A stretch of 64,000 nt of DNA from Medicago truncatula (Eukaryota > Streptophyta > Magnoliopsida > Fabales > Fabaceae). The notes under the pieces were generated by a model, which made no database searches, was not told where the DNA came from, and worked only from the letters and a program-made list of their open reading frames with translations. Positions 1 to 12,156 of the stretch are shown here, one piece after another (positions within the stretch are counted from its first letter, which is position 1; each line of letters opens with the position of its first letter). The position numbers were made by a program, and so were the translations under genes. The stretch lies in the NCBI RefSeq assembly GCF_003473485.1, contig NC_053042.1:7277501-7341500 (forward strand), read 5' to 3'.

Positions 1-10
1 CGTTCTTATC

Positions 11-3000
11 TCAAAACCGGCAAAACTTCCTTTTCTGCTTTACAAAAAACAGATCGTACAGTTAAGACTTACCATGCAAGACAGTATCAAGTATTTGGAT
101 ACACAATGCAAATATCTTTGGTTTACCTCGAATTTTCTTCTTTCCTGACCGTCTATGTATGCCATAAGTTCCTCTTGTCTGATCAAAGCTTCGTATAAAG
201 CCTGTTTAAAACACAGAAAACACTGGTCTCTCTTTATACATATACCAAATTTATCAATTTAGAACTCAGCTAGTCTTACTTTAAATGGTAAACTGTCAGC
301 TGCCGAGGAATGGTTTAAGCAGTGAATAAATAGTGTAAAAAATATATAGTCGGCCACAAAGTAAGCTCTTAAGTTTTTCTATGCATGTCTAACACAGTAA
401 TATACCTACAGGTCAAGTGCATAAACTCAAGACTCGGAAGATATGGTTACATTTAATGCTTAAGGTTTATCTAAATAAACTCATTAGATAGATGCGTTAT
501 AACTTGAAATTCACAATCGGAATATGATAACTGAGCAGACTATTGGCATACAGGCCAATTCGTTGGTAAATAACAGCACAGCATACAACATTTATCCTTG
601 AAACGGAGAACTCATAAAACCACAGGAATTGCAATTTATTTAGCATGAAGCAATAGCGCGAGTTAAATTTTTTAAGTGAAATACAGTTACCTTCTTTGTA
701 GTAATCAATTCAGCTTCCAATGCATCCACGCGATAAACAGCAGCATTCAGCAGCTCCTCTTTCTCACATGGCATTACATTAGGTTTTGACTGCAGCATTA
801 CAACCTTCTCTTCAAGCTCACAAAGGCGTTCCAAAGCTGATGGAGCAAGTTCTTCCTTTGTCAATATGGGAGCAGGTGACAGGGGTAGAGATTCCTCCTT
901 GATTATTGGTTGGACACTGTCAGATTCATTGTCCTTTATTCTCTTAGTCATACGAAATGCTATTGAGCGAGCAAAAGTAAAAATGGCAACAAAGAAGCCA
1001 ATTATAATAGCCCAGATATATACACGGTTTCCATCCGATCCTCCAGGCCTCGATAGATATTTTTCTGCAAGAAATAACAAATACATTACAAACAAATATT
1101 TTTTTCTTGGATGCCAATAACTAGTAAAACATCAAATCTAAAACCCTTCCCTTCAAAAAAAAAAAATCAAATCTAAAACCCAATACATAAAAAAAAAAAT
1201 TATATTGATATAGTTGAAAACGTACAAATTCCTTATATTTTTACTACAAAGAAAATTTTACTTTCTTACACAACTGATGCATAGTGTTGTGTTTTTTTTC
1301 TTAGGTAGCGGGTAAATATACATCAATCAATTCAAATCTCTGGAAAACAAAATGAAGCTCAAAACATTTAAAGGATATTGTGAACATTTAATTCTTTGTT
1401 AAAACATGTATGTTGTATAAAACCATAACCACATTCTAGTTGAATATTTCATATATTAATAATGGCGCCATATCAAATTGAATAACTATCCATCAAGTGT
1501 CCAACCTGTTGAGCCATGTGAGTTTTTAGTTGAAACTTGTTTCTCCTTCCACGTAACATCCACAGTCTTGTCAACCATGGGAACATACTCATCATACTCA
1601 GGTAAACCGGCAGAAAGACCAGCCCTACCAGCCAATCTTGCCTGTACAAACACCAAAACAGTTGTATTAATTCATTGTAACATGTATGTATCTAATCTAT
1701 CTTTTGTTTCTTCCATTTGCAACAACAGTATCAATCTCATGCCCACTTACTTCTTCATGGACAGGAGTCAACCTAGGGTTTGTATAATTCCCACTTGCTT
1801 TGGGGGAAGTGATATCTTCAACTTCAGATCCTGATTCTGCTGTTGATGTATCACTACTTCTTATCTGCACCTAAATCCAAACTGCTTATCAGAAATATAA
1901 AATCCTAAAATTCTAATTTATTAAGTATTTAAGATGGTATTAGAAACTATACCATTGGAAAGGATGCCTTATCACATTCAATCACTGTCCCCTCATCATT
2001 AGAAATAGTTACTATCTGTCTAGAACATTGTATTTCACCATTGAGAACCATCTGCATACAAACAACTGTTATAGCTAATTTACAGATGCATAGCAGAAGC
2101 AATGGCAAGATAACTGGTACATATTTAGGGAAAAATGAAGTCTAAAATAAATTAAAACCTTCAAAATGTTTGGATCCTGCCATGGCCCTTTATCAGACCT
2201 CATACAACCACCTTGATCTATACAAGTACAACTACCACCAAGAAACTCTGGCAGCTCACTGAAAAACCACACAGATAGTGAGAATGGCCAGTTGATAATA
2301 CAAGTTGATTGAGAAATAACACGATTCAGAACATCAATGCATAGTTACCTGACATCAATAATTTCAAACAACTTACTCTGGAACTTGTTTCCAAGAACCT
2401 AACAAAAAATCAGAGTCTGTCAACTATGAGAGATCATTATTTGATTGAAATACTATGAAAATAAACAAATATACCTAGTAACTCAAACAATTAATACATA
2501 CATTTATCTTTGAACTAGTTTTGGGATCAAGAAATGTTTTCACTGTGTTCCAAAGTAGCTTGAAACCAGGACCAGCGTTGATTATAAACATTCGACATAA
2601 TGTCTGCATTGAATCATTTACAGGTTAGAAGAGTGAATAGAACAATAAGTTTAGAAGCCATGAAGAATTGAAAACTATAAAAAAAAAAAAAAAAAAAATT
2701 ATGATAAAAGCAACATACTTCGGGATAGTAGTCACCATCAATTTTCTGCAGCCGCTGGATGAGTTCACGTGCAATTTTGGAGAAGTTTTTGAAACCCTAC
2801 AAAGCATAAGGAAGAATAATGCAAACAAATTATTGACTAAATTTTTAAGTCAAAACAGTGCCAAGAAAACTTTCAAGCCAAGATTATTAGACAGTAAACT
2901 TACCACACCATGAACATCCAAAATGGTTGTACTTGAATCTATATGTCTCTTTGCAGCAATAGAACAAGCAGGAAACTTAACAGCAAACGTTTTCTCAAAA

Positions 3001-4929
3001 CCCTGTACATGGTATTTTAAATACCTTTCCATGGTAGTTACTTGCATAAGCTTATTGGGATCAACTTTACCTAGCCTCTCAATATAAACAGGTCTTCCTT
3101 CTTTATCAACACCATGATAACCATGTGGATAATATTGTAGGACTTCGTCCAACTCACTGAACTCAAAATCCTAGATAGAAAGAGAGGAAACCGAATCAGG
3201 TGTAATACGAATGATGATCAATTCAAACATGATCAACCAAAGAAGAAAACAAAATAAAAGGTTGGGTGTATTCAGATTGGATGAATCACCTCCATAATTG
3301 TATCAGTACCATACTCTTTCCTCCACTGGATCATGTTAGCCCACATGAGCTTTGCCTTTTCAATATCAAATTTCCTCGCTTTCAAGAATCTGCAATAAAG
3401 TCAGCTAATTCAAATTTGCAAATAATCCAAGGTGAACATGTGTGTAAAATCTTTGGTGTAGATATGCAAAGATACCTTCTATCAACAGCATAAAATGTCA
3501 CAATTTCTGTATGTAGTTTGAAATATGAATGTTGTGATGACTCGTAGTAAGTAAATGAGTGAATCATCGATTTAGTCCCATAATTATAGGATTCAAATTT
3601 CGTCCCTAAAATTAAAAATAAAAAATAAAAAATCCAAAATGACCTCCAAGATAGAACATCCTCAACTACATTATTACCTCAAAGACAGTTTAAGGACTGA
3701 ATTGAACAACCCAAAAGGATTAATACCCGTGTTGTCAATTGCAGATTGTGGAAAATAGTGGTTTGCTCAAATTTCACTACGCAACAATGCTATAGTCACT
3801 ATTTCACAATATTTTGTACTAAACAGTGTATCGATTATTCATTCAAATTCCGCTATGCAACAGCGCTATACCGCTGCTACAGCCGCTATTTAACAATACT
3901 AGATTAATCTAATCGAGAATTTACAACTTCATTGATTATTCTGCAAATTACTCAAAGCCTACAAGGCTGCAAATTCAAAAACTATATCAATGACCCACTT
4001 TAAGCATAGGTATAACAAAAATCATTAACCTTGCATGTGTTATGATCATTGCAATCTTTATAAGCTACTAGAGAAATGAGGGAATCAACAACACAACAAC
4101 CGAGGCTTATCCCACTAAGTGGGGTCGGTTACATGGATCAAATTATGCCATATATTTTGGTCCAACTCATTAAGCTCTAAACTTTTTCTCCTTATTAAGT
4201 TCTTTAAAGTTTTTCTAGGTCTTCCTCAGACACTAGTGATATGATTATCCTCAGTTGACTATATTAGGCATCAAATGCCAAGGTAAAACTTTATGGAATC
4301 ACTCTGACCTTGACGAAAATGGATCTTAAACATATAGTTAAATTAAAAGGCAATCAATAAGGAGCAATAACCTCAATAACATATGATAATCATCATGTCT
4401 TGATGGCAACAAACAATCTGAAATTAGTGAATGTCGAAAAGCATCCACTGCTTGTAACTCCTTAACATCTCTAACATCTTCAATGGCAAGCGAATTACTC
4501 CGACTAGGATTCTTTCTCCGGCTGCTTTTCTTCCTAAGAGAATGCCGAAATTTACTGGAAGCATTTATGACTTTCTTTTTCAAACTTCCATTTCTTGTTC
4601 TCCTATTATCATCTTCCGAATTCTCAAAATCTGATTTCCTCTGCTCTCTTCTTTCATCGTTACCAGAAAAACCTTCAAAACCTAATCATCATCATCATCA
4701 CAATTATCAACAATCCAAAAAATAAATAGATAAATAATTCTTGATTTATTTGTATTAATTAGACGCTGAGAAGCTGGGAATTTAAGGTTGAAACCCGCAT
4801 AGCATAATTGAGCTGACATAACCTCAATTGAATTGATGAAAAGAGATAATTATAAAAAATAGATATAAAAGAATGAAAGAAAGAAAAATACTGACATGGA
4901 CGAGCGAAGCGATCAAGAGGACCAGACAT
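11..4929 (-). CDS. SFH: SEC14-like phosphatidylinositol/phosphatidylcholine transfer protein with C-terminal nodulin domain (14 coding exons, 620 aa)
   Basis: Family role: binds and exchanges phosphatidylinositol and phosphatidylcholine at membranes and supports phosphoinositide signalling in polarized growth. Coding exons, all with GT-AG borders: 4896-4929, 4372-4681, 3290-3389, 2904-3170, 2719-2796, 2502-2603, 2349-2398, 2159-2258, 1953-2051, 1751-1864, 1506-1641, 691-1064, 127-201, 11-34. They sum to 1863 nt in one frame. The start [16 protein letters not shown] is typical of plant SFH proteins. A lysine/arginine-rich stretch follows, then CRAL-TRIO-N with [12 protein letters not shown], then the CRAL-TRIO lipid pocket (roughly residues 150-325, with [11 protein letters not shown] and ELPEFLGG). 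A hydrophobic segment lies near residues 478-500, followed by a coiled coil and a basic tail ending KRKFCRF, as in the Nlj16-like nodulin domain that binds PI(4,5)P2. The last coding exon is only 24 nt. Which of several SFH paralogues this is cannot be decided here. Confidence 0.93.
1131..1181 (+). mobile_element. Micro-retroposon-like insertion in an SFH intron
   Basis: Identical 16-bp direct repeats at 1131-1146 and 1166-1181 flank a 19-bp insert that begins ttcccttc and ends in oligo(A). This is the layout of a LINE/SINE target-site duplication around a near-empty insertion. Confidence 0.6.
3728..3903. repeat. Dispersed MITE-like repeat in an SFH intron
   Basis: This segment has weak terminal inverted repeats (gtgttgtcaattgc on the left, gctatttaacaatac on the right). 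Its interior repeats GCTAT/AGCG words, for example gctataccgctgctacagcc. Such 'gccgctatttgacaa' blocks are recalled as common in legume introns; this comes from memory, not a search. Confidence 0.4.
4085..4330 (-). mobile_element. Non-LTR retroelement 3' fragment (LINE/SINE tail)
   Basis: Read on the minus strand, this ends with a GACCCCACTTAGTGGGATAAG word followed by a run of TTG-like units. That end is shared by many plant LINE and Au-type SINE copies. It lies in the 982-bp SFH intron (3390-4371). The 5' boundary is uncertain. Confidence 0.4.
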
Positions 4930-5459
4930 GTGGAGAATGGAATGGTGAACAAATATTGGAGAATTTGTGAAATAATGGAAGCATGAAAATAGAAAGAAAG
5001 AAACAGAAAAACAGAACAAAATTTAGAATATTAGAATATATTTTTTTAGATTAGATTAGATGGTAGTAGGTGTCGGCAGAAAGAAAAAAAAAAAGAGTTG
5101 GAATGAACGGAGAAGAGAAGAAACGGTGAAAAGGAAATAATAATAATGTAACAACGAAAACAAACTGTTAATCAATGTATTTATTAAAGTCAGAAACGGT
5201 TTGCTTCTTTGTTCTTTCAGCTTGCCAAGGCCGCCACGATGTTTTTGTATTATTTTAATTAAGCTAATGATTGAATGAGTAGCTTTTTTTTTTCTTTTTT
5301 TTTTTGGTTTTGGTGGGTAGCTATGACTACAAGTGAAAGGAACATTTATTTTTACTTTTGCTTTTTATAAAATATTTTTTTTATTTTTATTCTTGTTTTC
5401 AAAGTTTATATGCTAATTTTTTATTTTCATACAAGTAAAAAAGAAACAATGTTGCATTA

Positions 5460-5715
5460 TACTACCTCCGTTCCTATATATAAAATCCTTTTATCAAAAT
5501 CACGGAAATTAATATAGTGAATATTTGTATAAAAGTTGTTTGTAATCATTATTGTTTTTATAATTTTATCCTTTATGAAAGATGGTTAGTTTATGTTTTC
5601 AACATGATATTTATTGTTCATTCAAGAAAAATATGTATAATAAATAAAGGTATGTATGTAAAGAAATAATTAATGTAGTTGGAAATAGCAAAGGGGTTTT
5701 ATAGAAAGGGACAAA
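5460..5715. mobile_element. Stowaway-like MITE
   Basis: The left end reads ctacctccgttcctatat after TA. The right end (aaaggggttttatagaaagg) is its imperfect inverse. It is about 250 bp and A+T-rich with no coding capacity. Confidence 0.5.
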
Positions 5716-5908
5716 AAAAATTCTCAAAATACACGTCGCAATTTTATAATGTGCATTATTCACATAGATGTTGTATGATTTGTATTAACGAATATTTTCA
5801 AAATATAAAATTTTTATAATTTTTTATTATATATAATTAATAATATTAATTATCAAGGTTGTGTATTGACATCTGTACCGTGATTGATTGCAATATATAT
5901 TTCAGAGT
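5716..5908. mobile_element. Decayed copy of the MITE family seen at 61712-61964
   Basis: This follows the 61.7-kb element along its length: the words ctcaaaata, tgtgcattattcacata, aatattttcaaaatat, tataattttt and gttgtgtattgacat recur in the same order. The TA-flanked ends are degraded. Confidence 0.5.
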
Positions 5909-6070
5909 CTTGTTAACGAGTGTCCCGATCACTCTTTAAGTATCTCAAATTTAGTAATTATACTTTTAAAAAGTTAACAATTACAATTTCCAATGCATTC
6001 ACAACTTTTTATTTAAAACTTACAATTTAAAGTGTTTAAAGAGTGTCTCAGAACACTCATTAACATTTCC
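5909..6070. mobile_element. Foldback MITE (family with copy at about 25030-25225)
   Basis: The ends gtcttgttaacgagtgtc and gaacactcattaacattt are inverted copies of each other, and a second inverted pair lies just inside (cactctttaag/tttaaagagtg). The same ends and spacing recur near 25.03-25.22 kb. Confidence 0.5.
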
Positions 6071-6654
6071 CTATATTTTAAAACGGATAGACTAATACAT
6101 AAGCCGGAGTTTGGAGAAAGTCTTGGTTGGTCACAAACACAAATCAAAACTACTTAGGGGTAAACACATAGATGACAAAAATTAAAAGATAAAAGTAAAA
6201 AATGATATGACTAATTTATTTTTCTATATGAATTTAAAAGTGCAAATACAAATCCACTATAAACCATTATTTACACTTGAATAGAAGGCAAGCGGGCAAC
6301 AAGTTGCGCCGCTAGACCTTTTTGGATGGTAAAACCAATCATCGTGATTCGTGAACACAACATTCATGGACCTAGAAGACATGACATTATTATGCATGAC
6401 ATTTTGAACTTTATGCAGAAGCTCAACAGTCTCTAATGCTAGGAAACCGAAAGTGTCAAAAATAAATGATATAAAAAACATGTTAATTATCAGAACATGC
6501 TTTTTCTATTAATAATTTTTTCTAATTATGTGTGTGCGCTTCTAAATATTTTTCATTTAGGATTGTGTCTATAGAAGAGTCGCTGAGTTTCAAGTATGTG
6601 ATCCTCTCTTATCCATCTTAAAATACCTTTTTTTCATGTGAAAACCGGATGATT

Positions 6655-6699
6655 AAAAAACTGAATCTTTTTTGTCAAAAAAAAAAAAACTGAATCTTT
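6655..6699 (+). mobile_element. Micro-retroposon-like insertion
   Basis: Identical 16-bp direct repeats (6655-6670 and 6684-6699) flank the 13-bp insert tttgtcaaaaaaa. Confidence 0.5.
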
Positions 6700-6931
6700 A
6701 ACGTGCCGGTAGCGTTTCATTTTCCGGGTCCTACAACAAGTAATGCGTTATTATTTTCCAATTCCGCCATGTGTCTTTAGGTAGATCCACTATTATTATT
6801 TTCTCAAAAAAACTTGGCTGGAACTAACTCACCGTCATACGGAGGTAGTTGGTGGCTACGTCCAAATTCTAAACCTTCATCTACTCGTTTTCCTTTTACT
6901 TTTCTCATTCATTATTAATTTGGAGTTAATA

Positions 6932-7067
6932 CTCTCTGTTTTAAAATATAAGCAAATTTGACTTTTTAAGTTCATTCGATTAATGATGCATGTGGTCCGG
7001 ACCACATGCATCATTAATCGAATGAACCTAAAAAGTAAAATTTGCTTATATTTAGAAACAGAGGGAG
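6932..7067. mobile_element. Near-perfect palindromic Stowaway-like MITE
   Basis: The arms meet at a central ggtccggacc and pair over almost the whole 136 bp. The ends are ctctctgttt and aaacagagggag, flanked by TA on both sides. A longer relative lies at 23169-23363. Confidence 0.8.
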
Positions 7068-7106
7068 TATTAATGAGCCAGAATTTTATCCAAAAGTCAA
7101 TCATGT

Positions 7107-7393
7107 AATCCCTCCGTTTCAAAATGAGTGTCCTTTTAGTCAATTACGCACATATTACATTAAGGAATGAAATAAAGTAGTCAAATATCATAGCAATTTT
7201 ACCAAATTATTCTAATCAACTATTTATTTGTTTTTAATTAAAAAAGAAATATTTTGAAAATAGTGTAACATAGTATTAATTGAAGCGTATAATTAAAAAG
7301 AAAAATTTATTATTGCATTGAAAACAAGTGACATTTATTTTAAAACACTTTTTTTTTTTTTTTTTGTTAAAACGACACTCATTTTAAGGGAGT
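7107..7393. mobile_element. Stowaway-like MITE
   Basis: The ends ccctccgtttcaaaatgagt and actcattttaaggg form terminal inverted repeats beside TA. The interior is A+T-rich. A long T run at about 7349-7365 interrupts the right arm. Confidence 0.65.
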
Positions 7394-7592
7394 ATAGTTA
7401 TTTATTCTACTAGAGAAATTGGAGTACTGTAAACTCACACAAAGCTCTTACTATTTTGGTACGATACGCAAAGATGATATTGGCCAATAGTATTTTACTG
7501 GTTCTGCGTGAGTTGGGGACCAAAGGGAAGTATTGACGAATGACTTTCCTTCAGCCGAAGGCATTGTTTGACCTTATTAAAAACCAAATGCA

Positions 7593-8145
7593 TATTTGTA
7601 CTCAACATTTGTTGACCTTTCAACAGGTAAGATTTTCTAGTAGCCCTACTATAATTTAAGATATTTATAAAGTAATATCGATAGGTGACACACTCTAATT
7701 GACCAATAATATATACTATTAGTACCTTAATGGTACACAAATGGAATTCTATATTAACATCATCCAACTTATTGTAGGCCCTATTGCATTGACATGCTTC
7801 TATTTACAATTAGTATAGTTTTAGAACATGGAAAACTGTTGTTAACATAAATTAATGTATGCTTACGTAAGCTTTATGTCCATTATTATACAAAAGTCTC
7901 AAATTAGGTTGTGCTTTGATCTCATAATTCCATATTTGCTGACCGTTAGATCAAGATCAAACAGTGACATTTGAAGCACAAATTATCTAATAATCACCGA
8001 GGTGATAAGGTATAATAGACTATAGAAACATGTCAATGCCACGGGGCCTACTATAAGGTGAATGATAATATTATATCTTCAATCATAAGGCTACTAAAAA
8101 CTCTTACATGTTGAAAGGTCAACAAATGTTGAGTACAAGTTGTAT
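7593..8145. mobile_element. Foldback element with long imperfect inverted repeats
   Basis: The left arm from about 7595 (gtactcaacatttgttgacc) is repeated inverted at 8113-8138 (ggtcaacaaatgttgagtac). The pairing continues inward, for example taggccctattgcattgaca against tgtcaatgccacggggccta. No ORF is visible. Confidence 0.6.
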
Positions 8146-8356
8146 GAAAGTGAGATTTTGATGAGTGTGTACTTAGTAAGTTATAACCAATAAGATTAAG
8201 TTGACTTATCTAGAGTTAGCTGTAACTAAAAGTGTGCTTGTGATTCTTTGATGATAATTGTTTTTTGATCCATTTTTGTAAGTTCATAAATCATCTGATC
8301 AAGTCCTCACTGTAACCATGTCTATATATACAAGTTTTCTATAAGCAAGTCTACCT

Positions 8357-8411
8357 AAAAAAGTAAAAATAATTAAACGCATAACAGAAAGTAAAAAAGT
8401 AAAAATAATTA
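8357..8411. repeat. 19-bp direct repeats around a 17-bp insert
   Basis: Identical 19-bp A-rich copies at 8357-8375 and 8393-8411 flank aacgcataacagaaagt. The layout matches the micro-insertions elsewhere but the insert lacks an oligo(A) end. It is probably in the BBD 3' UTR or flank. Confidence 0.5.
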
Positions 8412-8630
8412 TTCACATCAATATCCTAAGGAAGTTAAAAGCAATTACATGTAAACAGTTTTTCAGGATTGAAACAAATAACAGAAAAATTACACATGAT
8501 ACATTAGCATTAATGTTTAAATATATACAATTATTCACAGACAAAGACATTATATATATATATGTATATATATAGACCAGACAGCAACCAGCTATATCCA
8601 AATCCTAGACTGTCTGTACAATTGAAGAGT

Positions 8631-10941
8631 TCAGGACCTGCAACAAAATAAAATTAAGTTGTCAATTTTATGCCTTGGTAAAATTGTCATATAAAATTAA
8701 TTTCATACCTTTTCTTCATGTTTTTACCAGCCCTATGTTGATTAAGTCTGTCCCTCCACAATGCTGGAATTGCATCAGAAACATGAGAGGTGAAAGTAAC
8801 AAGATCAGAGAAGTACAATTTATATTCTAGTCCACACAAGAAATGTTGAATTTGCATAAAAATAATTGATTTTATTCAAATTATTCTCGTAACAAGACCC
8901 TCTCATGTTGGAGAGTAACATGACAGAATCCCCATCCAAGAGGAAAAATAACAAGTTGATAGCTCTGACCAATAATAGCAAAAACATCAAACTATACCTA
9001 TAACTAGGCCAATGAACAAAATCACTGGTCTATTCGCAGTTACTATCATCATCGATCAAAACATAAAATCATAATCAGTAAATGATTGAAATAATCAGAA
9101 GACCGTAATTACCGGCATCATCATAACGCTCTTCATCAACAGCTTTCAACATGTTGTTCAAAAGATTAAATTCATCGGTTTCAGCACAAGGTTGACCATT
9201 TGGCCTGCAATGTCACTTGTGGTTAAGAGGCATATTTCAGGAAGCAAAGGAGTAATATTGCAAACAAGTCAGTTGCATTGCCTTATGACTATAAGGTATT
9301 TCACAAACATACTTGTCCATTTCAGTAAATAATCGACCATCAAAACTAGGGATCTGCGTTGGCAATTTGCCTGATTCAATTACTCTCATTCCATCACTGG
9401 ACGCCAAGTACTTGTTGACTTGTATTGGCACCTGCGTCATCCGTAAAATAGTAAAATGCTTGATCAACTATTTTAACAAGTAGAACTAAGGATTTTCCAT
9501 CCAGTATTACAGGGAAAAAAATCAAGCCGCAATGTATGGCAAAATTGATTAACTGTCAAGCCAAGCCGTAGGAGAATGCAATATGCACAAGTGATGATGT
9601 ATTCAAATGTATGAATTTTCAAATACTACCTTGCATCTTACTGCAATATTGATAGCATCAGAAGGTCGAAGGTCAAAGCTCCTACACTCTGCCTCATTTC
9701 CAACCTATACCAAATATAACTAGATGTGAATGTTGCAGGTTTATATCATATTTTTAGGGGTGGGAGGGAGGATAAGGAGTACAAAGTAAATGCCTTGGTA
9801 AGATACAACTGAGCAAAATATGCCTCATCGACTCTCCTAGTAACTCTGACAAGTTTGACCTGCAAAAGCAAGGAATGACATGATGGAAAGACCAAAATAA
9901 AAATAGGATTAGAAATAAGAGTATAAAAAGAAACGCAATCATACTTGGTAACCCATTTTGCCGATCATCTCCATCACTACTTCATATAATGTAGGCCTAG
10001 CCTGACACAGCAACCAAATAGTGAGAATCAACGTGGCTAAATTACATAGAACCAGAATCTTTCTGGGTCAAACAATTGATTGTTATATATCTCGGAAGAA
10101 TGAGGAAAAGAAGTCTTGACAAACATGTGACGGTGACATAGTGAAATTCAACTGACAAAATAGACATACAATTGAAACATTGCGTACTGCTGCCAGTAGT
10201 AAGACGCTTGGCATCTCCACTGCAAATAAAGACATTCCAAAAAATTACAATGGTAAAGATATATAATAATCAAAATCAAATCCAAAGAACTAAACTTCTA
10301 TGATTAAACACATATAGGGTGTGAGAAAGACATACAAACAATTATAGGTAGAAGTAAGTCAGACCCATCTTCCATTTTCAAAACCATAGCAGGATGTGGT
10401 GAATAATCAGGAAGATGACCTCCCTGAGGATTGTTATGGACACATCTCAAGTGTTTTCCATCCCTCATTTTGATTATGAAACCATCTGCTCCACTCTTCA
10501 CCTCAACTAGTCAACAAAATCACAGAACAATCACATACAGAAAATCCTAACGACGAACCTCATGCAAAAATGCTAGTAAACAAAATACTAAACTATAATA
10601 TCAGCATATTGTCATATCGATCATACTTGAATTAACATGTAGTAGCTAAACATACCGGCTTCAATCACACTTGAACTAACATAATCTTCATCTTTTTCAT
10701 TGAAACTTTCTGCCATACTTCCACCATCATTCGAGGGTGAATTTAAACTACAATGCACTACTGTCTTGCTCTTCCGCGTGTTTATGTGGTAAGAAAGGAA
10801 ACTCCTCTTAAATTCCTTGAGTCCCCAAAACTCAGTTTTAACACATCTAACATTCATTGGTCCAATCAGAGGAAGGGTACAGAACCCTGCAACTTTAGGA
10901 TGAATAGAGGGACACGCAACTGGTCCTTTCAGAGAAGCCAT
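8631..10941 (-). CDS. BBD: Bifunctional nuclease in basal defense response (BBD), DUF151 + UVR, 325 aa
   Basis: Family role: plant BBD proteins have RNase and DNase activity and are linked to wounding and abscisic-acid-dependent defence. Coding exons: 10656-10941, 10336-10506, 10170-10219, 9945-10001, 9794-9859, 9630-9704, 9313-9431, 9113-9204, 8709-8763, 8631-8637. They sum to 978 nt. The first about 90 residues look like a plastid transit peptide. The DUF151 core follows, with KMRDGKHLRCVHNNPQGGHL, SFDLRPSDAINIAVRCK and VPIQVNKYLASSDGMRV, then a C-terminal UVR motif (LKAVDEERYDDAALWRDRL). The ATG at 10939-10941 is the first in frame. An AG acceptor 10 bases upstream implies a 5'-UTR intron. 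The exon ending at 9794 is followed by GC rather than GT. Whether it is BBD1 or BBD2 cannot be told. Confidence 0.93.
9794..9859 (-). other. BBD exon 5 with non-canonical GC donor
   Basis: This 66-nt exon encodes VKLVRVTRRVDEAYFAQLYLTK. On the minus strand it ends AAG|GCATTT. The next exon (9704 to 9630) follows a normal AG and continues in frame with VGNEAECRSFDL. No nearby GT keeps the frame. Confidence 0.8.
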
Positions 10942-11154
10942 TCTCAAAACCTACAAACACCAAAAGAAAATAAGCATGTCCACATTATTTATCTTGGAAT
11001 AAATAAATAAATAACTCATTTGCGCAAGAATAACTCCACAGAATTCATCAATGACAAAAAAATTAACATTTCATTTATGCACACAAATTGGTTGAAAGCT
11101 TAACAATATTTCATGACAAGTCCGTACTTGCACTTATACTATCTAAAATGGGCA

Positions 11155-11443
11155 TGTTTGGATTGACTTATTTAAGCTTATCTACCGGCATAAACACTTC
11201 TGAGATTGTTTGGGGGAGCTTGTGAAAACGACTTATGACACGTTCACAAGCTGTTTTCAACTTATTTTCATAAGTTCTCCAGGATAGGTTATGAAAACAA
11301 CTTATAGCTTATATGAAAACAATTTGACTTTATTTTACCTTTTATTATGGAAATAGATTATATAATAAATAAGCCACAAATTAAGCACTTATTAAGCAAC
11401 TTTATCATATATAATCAACAAATAAAGTTGTGTTATCCAAACA
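11155..11443. mobile_element. TGTTTGGAT-type MITE, copy 1
   Basis: The ends are tgtttggattgactt and ttatccaaaca. The interior repeats the words gcttatgaaaacaactt and ttcacaagctgttttcaact. Related copies lie at about 37733-38000, 45700-45890 and 55611-55840. It sits just upstream of the BBD coding region, possibly in its leader intron. Confidence 0.55.
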
Positions 11444-12156
11444 AGGTCCAAGTCAAATAAAAAATCAGACTATTTAAATTAGTTCTGGCATTGAATTAAA
11501 GAATTCCTAATTTTGTTGCATCTAATTCTAATCTAGATGAATCCATGAAATATAATACTATAAAACTTGTTTACAGTTGGTAAAATCATAGATTAATAAA
11601 TCAAAGTGATGAAGGAAATAAAAAAACACAAAATTATAAAGAATTGAAACATGGATGCATGAGATGTTAGTAAAATTAAATAAATTGATTGAGATAATAA
11701 TAAGTGAATAATTTTTGTTGATACCTTTTTTATTTTGTGAGATTAATAGAGAGAGTTAATGATTATTATGAATGAAGGTTGGAATAGAAGAAGCTAGTTC
11801 TGGTTCTGGAACCGATGATGATCATTCAGCGCAACAGAACAAGTTTGGATTATGTTTATGTTCTTTCCTTTCCCACGTAACCGGTTTTACCGCGGGTCAA
11901 GTTTAGTGGATGAGATAAGACAATAAATGGAACTTCTGTTGTGTTTGTGGGTGGGACCCGATCACTCATTTTGTTAAATTATCAATAAAAATAAATTCAA
12001 CAAAAATAATATACAAACATTGTCCAACCTTTCAAAGATACAAACATTGTCCAAGTAAGGAATCAAACGAAAGAGAGATTGTTAAAAATTTAACGTTATC
12101 ACAAATGCCACAATTCCTTCTATCACAAAAATCAATAAATATTAACCTATTTTTTG

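Noticed and set aside
866..1120. Plus-strand open frame opposite the SFH exon
   Set aside because: Shadow of SFH exon 12, whose frame, splice sites and domain match are clear on the minus strand.
2625..2913. Short frames on both strands around the A run at 2680-2698
   Set aside because: They run across an SFH intron and a homopolymer; the exon at 2719-2796 explains the only coding part.
5284..5330. T-rich tract with tagct on both sides as another micro-insertion
   Set aside because: The flanking match is only about six bases, too short to separate from chance.
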